Below are positions 1-9,780 of a stretch of 64,000 nt of DNA, one piece after another (position 1 is the stretch's first letter; the number at the start of each line of letters is the position of its first letter). A program made the translations under genes and the position numbers. Under the pieces are notes generated by a model. It worked only from the letters and a program-made list of their open reading frames with translations, did no database searches and was not told the DNA's origin. This stretch comes from Rosa chinensis (Eukaryota > Streptophyta > Magnoliopsida > Rosales > Rosaceae), in assembly GCF_002994745.2 (NCBI RefSeq), contig NC_037094.1:65564989-65628988 (forward strand), given 5' to 3'.

Positions 1-515
1 AACGACACCTCGCCAGGGTTAATAAGACCATCAGATGGGGCCAGGGCTAACAGAGCATTATCAAACGACCGGGGGCTTCCATTGAGAACCCTAAGCCGAT
101 CCTCATCAGAGTTGAAAGAGAAGACGAACCTTCCCGAATCTTCCCAGTCAAGAATGGAAAAGTCCTCCTTCGTCCTCCATATTTTCTTTAGGATATTCCT
201 GAAGGACTCCTTATTCACACTTTAGCAGTTAGGACCTTGCCTACCAACCAAAACCGCTTAGCCATGAATTCTGCAGGGTCCTCCACCATAATAACTTCCA
301 AGTCCTCCTCATCTTGTATGGCCAGCCGCCGTGAAAACTCTCCCACAACCTCCTCCATCCAAAGCAAGATACTCACACCTTTCGACCACAACCACACCAG
401 CAGAGGAAAGAGCCACCTCATGCACGAACTAATCACGAGAAGTGCCGCCGCCGGTTGGTACTCGTCTTTCAAAACCCTAGTTTCACTAAACCCTAACTCG
501 ACGTGAGAAGGGACT
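1..515 (-). pseudogene. LINE ORF1 (DUF4283-type) fragment
   Basis: On the minus strand, 472 down to 215 reads MEEVVGEF...AEFMAKRFWLVGKVL, then a stop. In a second frame the reading continues to the window edge with KESFRNILKKIWR, DWEDSGRFVFSF and RVLNGSPRSFDNALLAL. This is the typical layout of the DUF4283 domain in ORF1 of plant L1-type retrotransposons (family recognised from memory). One frameshift near 222 separates the two parts. On the element strand an AAACCCTAG motif, seen at the 5' ends of several other LINE copies here, occurs inside an ORF1-start-like context near 471-505. The rest lies outside the window, so no 3' end or target duplication can be seen. It is a dead fragment. Confidence 0.7.
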
Positions 516-525
516 GAGCATGTGC

Positions 526-1170
526 AAAGTAAAACTTAAGTTTGTGAGAATCTTAAAAATTAAAATTAAAATTAAAATTAAAAAAAATATTTAAAAAAAT
601 TATTGAGAGTAGGAATGAGGAGGTCCACTTCTCAAACTAAATTGGTTAATACTATTTTGGTAAGTAAAATTAACAATTTCATTGACCAAAAAGAAATGAA
701 AACATCAATACTTATACTCAGATCTCATCACCACTCCCAAATTCATAAGTTTTTCGAGACGACCTACGTACGATGACAGGGTGAGAGGCATCAATGGTGT
801 GTTGCAATCACGGAAAGGGAAAATGATGATAATGTTGGCGACCTACTTGACAAATTCACAAAAACCACTTGATGTTGAATTCATGGATGAAAGGATATTC
901 ATGAACTTATATCTTGAGTCATTTCACTTATGAAGGAAAGGTTGATGCCACTAGATTAAATAATCATACATATCCAAGATATCATTTTCGTAAACGAATA
1001 AGCTCGGGGTTAGTTTTGACAATTTTTACTGTTGTTCAACAAAAACTGCATAGCTCACTCTTGTTGTTATCATATAAAACCAATATTGTCAACACTTAAC
1101 CACATTTGACATTGAGAAATGTGAAATTTTGTCTTATAATGCCTTAGTGTAACATCTCTAGTTTGCAAAT
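526..1170 (+). repeat. Copy 1 of duplicated xylosidase upstream region
   Basis: This stretch matches 17341-18250, the DNA immediately upstream of the intact beta-xylosidase gene, in the same order and orientation. Shared runs include GAGAGTAGGAATGAGG, TTGACAAATT and TAACATCTCTAGTTTGCAAA. It contains no credible gene. The alignment is cut at 1170 by the LTR element. It resumes in pieces after 6665, near 7748-7821 and at 9441-9780, where it reaches a broken first exon. A 5'-truncated LINE present in copy 2 (17838-18088) is absent here. Confidence 0.8.
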
Positions 1171-1662
1171 TGTACATACCTCCAACAATATGGAGTATTT
1201 ACTACATCACCAAGCATAAGTAACACCCTCTTTGAGACACCCACAAGCCATGGTTAGGCCCAACCGAGACATGCATCTTGTAGCCCTATGTTCAAGCTAC
1301 GCTACGGTATCCGGAAGTCGCAAATCCGTCGCCGGGAAGCCACCTTCCCGGCCTTGCCAAGTTGCCTCCACAATATGTTTCTCTAGACTAGAATAGTAGC
1401 TTTGAGTCCCACATCTAAGAAAATGTAAATGAGAGAGCTTCCTTCACCTATAAAAGGAACTCTCCTCCCACAACTCAAGGGATCCCATCACAACACACTT
1501 TGTGATCATGTTAGGCCGCAAGGCTCGATACACTAGTATAAGCTTTCAAGTGGACGTAGTCTCCCGCTAAGGCGGGAGATGAATCACTATACATCTTGTG
1601 TCAATCTCTCCCTCTCTCTTACTTATCGTTAATTAGATCCCCCACGGATCCAAGCATTAACA
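1171..1662 (+). repeat. 5' LTR of the non-coding retrotransposon
   Basis: It starts TG and ends CA and matches 6173-6664. A TATA box (TATAAAA, 1449-1455) is the probable promoter of the element transcript. Two strong hairpins are visible: GCCGGGAAG/CTTCCCGGC at 1331-1352, and CTCCCGC-TAAG-GCGGGAG at 1561-1578, downstream of the predicted start and so likely inside the RNA. Confidence 0.92.
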
Positions 1663-1682
1663 TTGGCGCCGTCTGTGGGAAG
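1662..1682 (+). other. Putative primer-binding site
   Basis: The motif TTGGCGCCGTCTGTGGGA follows the LTR directly. TGGCGCC would pair with a tRNA 3' end of GGCGCCA. Placement and sequence are typical of plant LTR retrotransposons; the tRNA species is not determined here. Confidence 0.7.
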
Positions 1683-1834
1683 CCGACACACAAAGGCTTC
1701 ATCACCTACCACGAACTTTGACCCGAAAATGTCGAGTCAACACTCATTCAACATCAAATTGGGGTCGGTCAACGCCCGGCGGGATCGGTCAACGCCCATC
1801 GAGGCTTGATCAAATTTTGGTCAACGCCCAACTC

Positions 1835-1865
<31 letters not shown>

Positions 1866-2512
1866 CCGCTGGTCTACTCTGGACACCCAGAAGACTTCTC
1901 TGGGCACCCATGGATAAACACCAGCGGCACACCTCCGCCGGCATCGAGCCTCCGCTTAGCTCAGTCCTTCCGCTGAGCTCCAAGTGAGCAGCAATCTTCA
2001 CTGCCACCACCAGCCAGCGACTCCGCTCCGCCCAGCTTCGTCCAGTGCTCCACTGGCACCATCTCCGCTAAACACCACTAGCGGAACCGCCAGCAAGCTC
2101 GCCGGCACGCTAGCGTCAGCCCACTGCAAGCAAACACAGCCAAGCCCGCCCTCCAGCGCATAACCACCGCCCGCACAACCCAGCGGTAACCCACCGCCAG
2201 CTCAAACTTCGCTTGGCGCGGCGACCTCCATCCGAGCTCCACTACTGTTGACAGCAACTTCTGCCAACCAAGACCGCAGCTGGCAAGACCCAGATCCGCC
2301 GAACTCCACCAAGAGTTCCGCCATCCAAATCCCACTGGCCAACTCCGCCGAGCACCGAGCTCCGCTCCGCCGGACTGTCTCCGCTCCGCCGAGCTTGAAC
2401 GCTGGCCAAAAGCTTCACAGGCTAAAAATTCCTCTCCGCTACAGAAGGCTCCGCTTGCCGGCCTCCGCTGAGTTCAAGCACCGCCGAGCCCGAGGCTCCG
2501 CTAGCCGGTATA
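1663..2512 (+). other. LTR-element interior, poly-A tract and C-rich region
   Basis: An ATG-led stretch after the primer site (about 1729) soon meets a stop. A run of about 27 A follows (1835-1861). Then comes C-rich DNA in which CTCCGCC/CTCCGCT words recur. No protein domain is recognisable. Confidence 0.5.
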
Positions 2513-2686
2513 AGTCTCCGCCGGACTATTGAGTCTCCGCCAGACTATTGAGTCTCCGCCAGACTATTGAGTCTCCGCCGGACTATCGAGTCTCCGCCAG
2601 ACTATCGAGTCTCCGCCGGACTCTTGCAGCTCCGCCGAACTCTTGCTTCTCCGCCGGACTCTCGAGTCTCCGCCGAACTTTTCCTC
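2513..2686 (+). repeat. 19-20 bp minisatellite in LTR element
   Basis: About nine units of AGTCTCCGCCGGACTATTG follow head to tail, varying at G/A and T/C positions. The unit contains the CTCCGCC word that is scattered through the surrounding 1.2 kb, so the array probably grew from local sequence. The period is not a multiple of three, so coding is unlikely. Confidence 0.85.
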
Positions 2687-4940
2687 CGCTGGACTTCCAC
2701 CTCAGCTACCTAAAGCGTCGTCCGGACACCAAAACTCCGCCGAGCTCCAGCTCCGCTGAACTCGAGCTCCGCTGTGCCGCTGACCAAAACTGCTTCAACT
2801 GACTAGACTCCGCCCACTGCTGCAGCTTCCCTCATCTCCGTTCCGCTGAGCATGGCAGAACTTCATTCCTCCAGTTACAACTCTGCATGGTTAGCTCCCA
2901 CCTCCGCTAGGGCTCCTCACCGCCAGCGCGCAAAACCGAAGCACGGTGTACTCTGGACGCCCTGTACTCCGCCAAGATCCTCCGCCGAACTTAAAACTGC
3001 ACCGGAGGACTTCACTTCGCAGCGGAGCCCCAATCTGCAGTGAAGGACTTCACGTCGTAGCAGAGCTTCAATAAACCCATGCAGTTCGCCTGGGCATCTA
3101 GAGGACAAACTCCCAACTGGAAATCTGCAGCGGTGTTTCCAGTTCTAGCGGCACACCCTCCATGCAGAGAGCTAAGCTTCTCTCACCCTACTGATATGAA
3201 ACTGCAACTCTTACAATTTAAACAGAACATATGCATGTGTGCACGTATGCATGCTTCACAGTTCACACGTATGCTACTTTAACATGTAACTCAAAGCACT
3301 TGCATATGTGCAGCTCACCGTGGCATACATGGCTACATACACAGTTGACAGCTCACACATATATGTTTAGTACACTACGACCACTGGACATTAATTTAAT
3401 TATGGGCTGCTTTGTGGTGCATGTGCACATACCTTGATATATGCTTCCCTTTCACAAACTAGTGTCATAATTGCACGTGACCAGTCCAAGTCTCATCACT
3501 GTGCTTGTCTTGTATAGCACCATAATTGCAAGTGATAGTATGAGCTATATATATATACTTGCGATCCAAATTGGTTAGCGGAACATGCCCACATATGAAT
3601 TAACCGAGGGGGTTAATTATATGAACTACCATGCACGTATACCATGCTCACCCTTAATCTACTCAACATTATAATTGCACATCAACAATAGCAACGACTT
3701 TTGGTCCAAACCCAATGTCTTCATTGTGGTTCATTGTTTATATTTGGCATCAATATGACTATAAGGGCTCCGGCGCTTATTACTTTGCCAAATTGAAATT
3801 CATATTAGCGGCACACCGTCAAATATGTCATTCGTTATCATTACCACTACTTTGTTTATACACTTTGCTCAAAATTTTATCGAAGTACATATGCAAAATG
3901 TACATATACAAAATACTAGTGTTGATTTTACACACCCATGTACTAATCACCTATTTTGTTTCAAGGAGATATAATCACCAATTACCTCCGCAAGTAATGA
4001 AATCATCATCTCTCTACAAAGAAACTCCGCCGGAGCAATGGAGCGTCATGCTCGTCCAACTCCGCTAGCCTCCAAATCGGCATAAGATAAGTCACTATGT
4101 CTTATCTCTTACGCTTTCGCAATTACAGCCGTTACATGCTTATAGAATATCACACTTGATATATCTTTACATGTATCTATAACCCTTCAGCATGCCTACA
4201 ACATGTTATTAGCAACTTTACTATAAGTACATGCTATACACATATGCCATGCTAGCTATGCCATGCTTCTTATATCGATCTCAAACGATCTCTAAGCATG
4301 CCTACAAAAATATAAAATATTATTAGCATCCACATCACAGGTATATGCTAGACGCATATGCCATGCTCCTATTTAATTGCAACCCAATTAAATAAACAGG
4401 GGACATAAACAAAATATTATTCCTTGCTCTATGTGTTTATCATTTTTCATACAGATACAAACTTTACGAGTCTATGTTCTACGACCAACCGCCAGGCGGT
4501 AAGGCAACGCCTCATAATGACAATGACCGCTACGCGGCATTGCAGTCAAGTTTCTCTTTCGAGAAAACAGCTAGGGACTAGTTAACACAGCCCACGGCAG
4601 CCATTGATCCGGCAGTTAACCCCGACGCTTGGGTATCTAAGATTGGGCTCGCTACCCAACACCCTCTGCTCCGCGCAGCTCCCCTCATCAAACAATTTTC
4701 CGACCATCCGGAGGTCTATAGCCAGGAGTGGGGGACTCCTCGCAGGGCCTAGCAGGGGCCCACCCGAAAGGGCAAAAGCGTTCGCTCCAACCAATTCTAG
4801 ATGGACGACGCACTCGCACTAATTATGCTTGATATACGGCACGAAGCTACGCTTTGGTATCAACCCGCGAGAACACCCTCCTTGACTGGGGACTTCGGGG
4901 ACTTGTACATACAGCCCAGCATAATTAGCAACGGCCACGC
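2687..4940 (+). other. LTR-element interior without coding signal
   Basis: The C-rich DNA continues to about 3060 and AT-rich DNA runs to about 4500. No ORF resembles a known domain. A near copy of the polypurine/LTR junction (ACTGGGGACTTCGGGGACTTGTACAT) lies at 4885-4910, far from the real 3' LTR. Confidence 0.5.
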
Positions 4941-4971
4941 TCATGCCTCAGGGCATCACCTTCGAGCTACC

Positions 4972-5645
4972 CGTTAATGCCTTCCCGGCACCCCGAGCTT
5001 CCGCTCATGCCTTCCCGGCACCCCACGAGCTTCCCGCTCATGCCTTCCCGGCACCCCGAGCTTCCGCTCATGCCTTCCCGGCACCCCACGAGCTTCCCGC
5101 TCATGCCTTCCCGGCACCCCGAGCTTCCTCTCATGCCCTCCCGGCACCCCACGAGCTTCCGCTCATGCCTGCCCGGCACCCCGAGCTTCCGCTCATGCCT
5201 TCCCGGCACCCCACGAGCTTCCCGCTCATGCATTCCCGGCACCCCGAGCTTCCGCTCATGCCTTCCCGGCACCCCACGAGCTTCCGCTCATGCCTTCCCG
5301 GCACCCCCGAGCTCCCGCTCATGCCTTCCCGGCACCCTGAGCTTCCGCTCATGCCTTCCCGGCAACCCTTGAGCTTCCGCTCACGAGCTTTCCGCTCATG
5401 CCTTCCCGGCACCCACGAGCTTCCGCTCACGAGCTTCCCTCTCATGCCTTCCCGGCACCCCCGAGCTTCCGCTCATGCCTTCCCGGCAACCCACGAGCTT
5501 CCCGCTCATGCCTTCCCGGCAACCCCGAGCTTCCCGCTCATGCCTTCCCGGCAACCCACCAACTTCCCGCTCATGCCTTCCCGGCAACCCCGAGTGTTTC
5601 GCTCATGCCTGCCCGGCAATCCTCGAACTTTACACTCATGTCTAC
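4972..5645 (+). repeat. 30/33 bp tandem repeat array, in-frame
   Basis: Roughly 20-22 units share the core GCTCATGCCTTCCCGGCA and occur in 30 bp (CCCCGAGCTTCC) and 33 bp (CCCCACGAGCTTCCC) forms, plus a few truncated ones. The first part alternates the two forms regularly. Because both lengths are multiples of three, an ORF of 252 codons (4943-5701) stays open on the plus strand with peptide motifs like HAFPAPRAS; long ORFs on the other strand arise for the same reason. There is no sign that it is a true protein. The CCTTCCCGGC core is also one arm of the LTR hairpin at 1331-1352. Confidence 0.93.
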
Positions 5646-6151
5646 TCGACACACCACACGTTAATGGAACATTGAATTCTTCTACCATTTGTCGCTTGTG
5701 ACAAATCGAATTCTTTTCACGTTCCATTAATATGAGCGACAACCAAACAAACACAAGCGTTCAAGCATTCAACACTCACGAATTACAAACGCTTACCTCC
5801 GCAACGCTCATACAACTTACATTTATCGTATGCAATCCATATGCTCACACGACCATACGCGTTCTCGAGTTTGTACGTCATAAGCGATCGTACTCGGTGC
5901 CATTCGAGTGTATACATCAACATGTATCATGCACCCCGTACGTTCGTATATGCCAACGCATATAAGTGCAACTCACATTTGTTGCCCAATGCAACGAGAA
6001 TCCTACATATGCCTGTTTTTTGTCTTTGTTTTGCAGGTTCACGAGTCCCTTCTTGCTTACGGAGTTCGGGGACTTGTAGGGGCTCCGTGCCGCCCGGTTA
6101 CTTATGCTTGATGACATCGTGGTTATAACTCCCCAACCAAGAAGCTCCTCT
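5646..6151 (+). other. LTR-element 3' interior
   Basis: Non-coding, with no recognised domain. A further GTTCGGGGACTTGTAGG motif near 6064-6080 resembles the polypurine tract and the following LTR start. Confidence 0.45.
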
Positions 6152-6172
6152 TACTTGGGGACTTCGGGGACT
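6152..6172 (+). other. Polypurine tract of LTR element
   Basis: The purine-rich ACTTGGGGACTTCGGGGACT abuts the 3' LTR at 6173. This is where plus-strand DNA synthesis would start. It fixes the element orientation as plus. Confidence 0.75.
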
Positions 6173-6664
6173 TGTACATACCTCCAACAATATGGAGTAT
6201 TTACTACATCACCAAGCATAAGTAACACCCTCTTTGAGACACCCACAAGCCATGGTTAGGCCCAACCGAGACATGCATCTTGTAGCCCTATGTTCAAGCT
6301 ACGCTACGGTATCCGGAAGTCGCAAATCCGTCGCCGGGAAGCCACCTTCCCGGCCTTGCCAAGTTGCCTCCACAATATGTTTCTCTAGACTAGAATAGTA
6401 GCTTTGAGTCCCACATCTAAGAAAATGTAAATGAGAGAGCTTCCTTCACCTATAAAAGGAACTCTCCTCCCACAACTCAAGGGATCCCATCACAACACAC
6501 TTTGTGATCATGTTAGGCCGCAAGGCTCGATACACTAGTATAAGCTTTCAAGTGGACGTAGTCTCCCGCTAAGGCGGGAGATGAACCACTATACATCTTG
6601 TGTCAATCTCTCCCTCTCTCTTACTTATCGTTAATTAGATCCCCCACGGATCCAAGCATTAACA
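6173..6664 (+). repeat. 3' LTR of the non-coding retrotransposon
   Basis: It is 492 bp, like the 5' LTR, with a single visible difference. It is followed at once by the target duplication CAAAT at 6665-6669. Confidence 0.92.
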
Positions 6665-6683
6665 CAAATATAAAAAATTGAAA

Positions 6684-7757
6684 TTTTTTTTTTTTGAAAT
6701 GGATTTGATGTTATTGGATATCAAAGCCATAAAAACAAGCTAGAGTCTAGCAAAACTTATAAGAAAACCCGAGACAAATCAGATAATCTATCTAAGCCAC
6801 TCTAAACTCATTAAGATCTACAGGACGCTCGCTGAACAGCAAGCCTAAACTAAGCAAGAGTAGTCTCGCTCTCTAAGGGAGAAATATTCATCCAGTCTAA
6901 TCTGCCAGTCACGCAATTGTGGTACAAATATCAACTAGAAACATCTTAGAAAAGCCTATAGAAATTACCCCTCCTTCAAAAGGCTTGAGTCCAGAATGTC
7001 TAAAAGCTTGGAGGACTTAAAAAAGCGAGAGTCCTTTCCCCATAGGGTTGCAACCAACACCTTCTACAGCCTCCTCAGTAGCCAACAACCTCGGCATCAG
7101 GTTGCTCCTCGGGCTCTCGTTAGGGATCTGCAGTAAATAGCCCCATTTTCAGATTTGAGCCAAAAACGCCCAATTGCTACTTTCGACCCAGTCATTGCCC
7201 TAGGCCCAATCACATGTGGCCCAGAAAACAATCCAATCAAACCGGTAATCAACCCTAGTTGGTTTTCGGCCGAATTTTCAGGGACTGCTTCCTGCCTATC
7301 TTTCGCCGCCCTGACTTTCAGACGACCAATCGCAGCCACCAGCCCAATCCTCGCCGGCACCAGCCCAAGTGCTACAGAGACCCATCGCTGTGCCTCCATG
7401 AAGCGCACTGAATCACCATGGCCTAATCTGAGGAAGCAAACCACGCCGCCCCAATCCGGCACCACTGAAGGAAACGATCCACGCCACCACGCCAACGCAG
7501 AGCCCAATCTCCTCCAGAACTGCAGGCATCGATCCCAACGTCGCAGCTCCGACTCGATCCGCCCAACCTTGTTCTCAAAAACACCCTCAGCTGACAAACG
7601 CTTCAAACAGAGTCTCCGAAAGTCTTGGTCGAGACCCCGACATCGCTGTAAGAGAAACCACCATCTCTCCAAGCCTCCGCTGTCGTCCTGCCACTGCTCG
7701 GTCTGGAGAGTACGAGACTCCCCACCGCCATCCCGAAACCTAGGTTTGATCATTCAA
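6684..7757 (-). mobile_element. LINE-derived insertion (L1-type, non-autonomous)
   Basis: It reads on the minus strand. A T run at 6684-6696 is the poly-A tail of the antisense copy, and the other end carries AACCTAGG near 7737-7744. It interrupts the copy-1 xylosidase upstream DNA: comparison with 18256-18295 shows flanks AAATTGA and TCATTCAACG. A minus-strand ORF of 218 codons (7753-7097) is rich in W, G and R and matches no domain I recognise. No endonuclease or reverse transcriptase is present. The size (about 1.07 kb) and layout resemble the copies at 29382, 47097 and 54854. A clean target duplication was not found. Confidence 0.65.
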
Positions 7758-7821
7758 CGAAAAAATAATAGGAAAAGTGATCAGTCTACAAAATACTAAA
7801 CTTTTTGGAGAAAAAGAAAAT

Positions 7822-9430
7822 GGGCTAAATACTGTTTACCACCCTGTGGTATGGACCTCACATCAATTCAGTCCCTCGACTTTCAATTTCATCAAAAACA
7901 CCCCCGCACTATCATTTTCTCGTCTAATAGGTCCCTCCGACTCAATTTCGTCAATTTCAGACATTAAGTTGCTGACGTGGAGTTCCAACTCATCAAAAGT
8001 GGGGCCCACATGAATGTGAAATTCACAAAATGACCCTGGCTCTTTAATATCTTATTCTCACTCCCTCACGATCTTCTCTCCCTTCTTTTCTTCTCTTCTC
8101 TTCTTCTTCGTTTCTGCTCAAGCTCAGAGATGGCTACTCAGCCCACCTCCGCAGCTCCCCACTGATAGTCCGCAACACGACCTCGTCTGCAAAGCCACCC
8201 AATTCATCCTCGTCTACTCTACCTCCGATCCTCAAATCCCTAAACGCCAATGCCGATGCCGACCTCGCCCTCCCAATTTCCCAAACGACTCCGACTCAAA
8301 TTGGTAATCAAACCCCACATCTATTCTCCACTTCTAGAGATGGATGAGGAGGTGAGGGGAGGGCTGGTGTGGGTGTTCTTGGAGGATTGGTTTCGGTGTT
8401 CTTCAAGTCATTTCAATTGCTGGAAAATTTTGGGGCTGTGATCTGAGTTAGAATAGGGGCTGGGTTTGATTAAGGTTGAAAAATTTGGTTTCATGCATTC
8501 TGTTTATGTATTGGGTTTGTTTTTATTGCTACTGTGGACCAAATTTGAACTGTGGCAACATTACAAGAATGGGGGTTTGGATTTATGTTACAGAAATGGG
8601 TTAGATTCTTTTTACTTTTTTCTTTTCAAGATATACTATATTCTAGTTTAGATTTGTAGAAACACATCTAGATGTGCAGAGTCGGGTGGGTTTGTGCTCT
8701 GGCAGATGAATTTCGACATGTGATATGTGGATTTTGAGGTTCGAATCGAGAAGGGCTTCGGTGGAGGGAGCGGCGAGAACCGGAAGCTGTCGGCGTCGAG
8801 GCCGGCCATGAGCTCCCAAGAGTTGATGACTTCGGGTCGGACCAGAGCGATCTGGGCTCAGAGAGGGAGGTGGGAAAGATGGAACTCAATGTGAATTTAG
8901 AAGGTGGGGTGGTGGGCGGGGAGGCTGTAGGTGGAGGAGGTGAGGGAGACGATGTGGTGGCTCAAGGCGGAGCTACCGAGCTAGGAGAAGTCATCGTTGT
9001 GGTTGAACAGATTGGAAGAAACGCAGCCCATGGTTGTTGGTTGCTTGTCTCAAACTCTGAGCTCAAAGTGTGGAGGAGTGAGAGTGAAGCAGAAGAAGAA
9101 GAAAGGAGGAAGAGACAAGAGGTTGGGACACACAGCGAGGACTTTAATTTAATAATTTGAATTAATAAAAAATTGTGAGGAATTGGGGGTTCAATTTTGA
9201 GTTAGAATAGGGCCAAGGTTATTTTGGAAATTTCACTTTCGTGTGGACCACACTTTTGATGAGTTGGAAATGCCACGTCAGCATTTAACGTCTGAAATTA
9301 ACGGAATTGAGTCGGAGGGACCTATTGGACGAGAAAATGATAGTGCAGGGGTGTTTTTGAAGAAATTGAAAGTCGAGGGACTGAATTGATGTGAGGTCCA
9401 TACCACAGGGTGGTAAACAGTATTTAGCCC
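7822..9430. mobile_element. MULE-like DNA transposon with ~220 bp TIRs (non-autonomous)
   Basis: The 1609 bp element starts GGGCTAAATACTG and ends with the reverse complement of the same sequence. The inverted repeats extend over about 220 bp (7822-8043 and 9209-9430) with few mismatches. The flanks AAAAGAAAAT (7812-7821) and AAAAAAAAAT (9431-9440) make a 10 bp near-perfect target duplication. Long TIRs with 9-10 bp duplications are the hallmark of Mutator-like elements. No transposase is visible. The interior between the TIRs contains GC-richer stretches around 8128-8300 and 8690-8880 that look exon-like and could be captured gene pieces (Pack-MULE), though I recognise neither. Confidence 0.85.
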
Positions 9431-9440
9431 AAAAAAAAAT

Positions 9441-9639
9441 TATAATATTAATTTGATAATAGAAAAGGCAAGGACCAAGGAGTAAAATGTTATATGAGCA
9501 AAGCTGCCATGAAAATTAACTGGTCAATTCAGTGGGAAAGCTGCCTTGAAAATTAACGGTCGATTCAAGGAGTAAAAATGTTACTCTCTTTCTGCTTTCA
9601 TTTTTGCATCTCGCTCAAACAAAACCCACACACACAGAA
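9441..9639 (+). repeat. Copy 1 of xylosidase proximal promoter
   Basis: It corresponds to 18318-18466. AAAATGTTATATGAG, GAAAATTAAC and TTTCTGCTTT are shared. This copy contains an extra internal duplication: a segment with AAAGCTGCC...GAAAATTAAC occurs twice. The TATATTA at 18402 of the intact copy corresponds to AATGTTA here. Confidence 0.75.
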
Positions 9640-9780
9640 ATGAAGTTTCGAGCTTTTATTCTCATCCCTCTTATCTTCTTCTCCACCCTCATCTTCCTCA
9701 TTGATCTCACCAAGTCCACTTAGCCTCCATATTCATGTGACTCGTCCAACCCATCAACTTGTTTATACCCCTTTTTGCAG
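9640..9780 (+). pseudogene. Beta-xylosidase exon 1 fragment (broken copy)
   Basis: ATG at 9640 opens a near copy of the first 47 codons of the intact gene at 18467. The signal-peptide region is the same apart from a few substitutions. The codon after KST is TAG (9721-9723) where the intact gene has CAG. A small indel lies near 9763. Similarity ends abruptly at about 9780, in the word TTTTTGCAG against TTTTTGCAA in the intact gene. Nothing of the catalytic domain remains. It cannot encode a xylosidase. Confidence 0.88.

Larger units (their letters stand above)
1171..6664 (+). mobile_element. Non-autonomous LTR retrotransposon (LARD-like), complete
   Basis: The element is 5494 bp. It has two 492 bp LTRs (TGTACATACC...AGCATTAACA), a primer-binding-like site after the left LTR, a purine-rich tract before the right LTR, and a perfect 5 bp target duplication CAAAT (1166-1170 and 6665-6669). 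By eye the LTRs differ at one base (ATCACT against ACCACT). No gag, protease, integrase, reverse transcriptase or RNase H motif appears in any frame. The interior is a C-rich region (1860-3060) with a 19 bp minisatellite, an AT-rich middle, and a large 30/33 bp tandem array. It must have been mobilised by proteins supplied in trans. The near-identity of the LTRs implies recent insertion. The parent superfamily cannot be named without a coding relative; the primer site resembles that of some plant Gypsy elements. Confidence 0.93.

Noticed and set aside
4970..5645. Possible CRISPR-like array
   Set aside because: Units are contiguous without unique spacers, and the DNA is plant nuclear inside a retrotransposon.
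4967..5754. Several long overlapping ORFs on both strands over the 30/33 bp array
   Set aside because: They arise because the repeat length is a multiple of three and the unit lacks stops; no domain, no independent start context, and both strands are equally open.
7155..7799. 214-codon plus-strand ORF
   Set aside because: It is the antisense of the LINE-derived insertion, whose poly-A tail shows the element reads on the minus strand.
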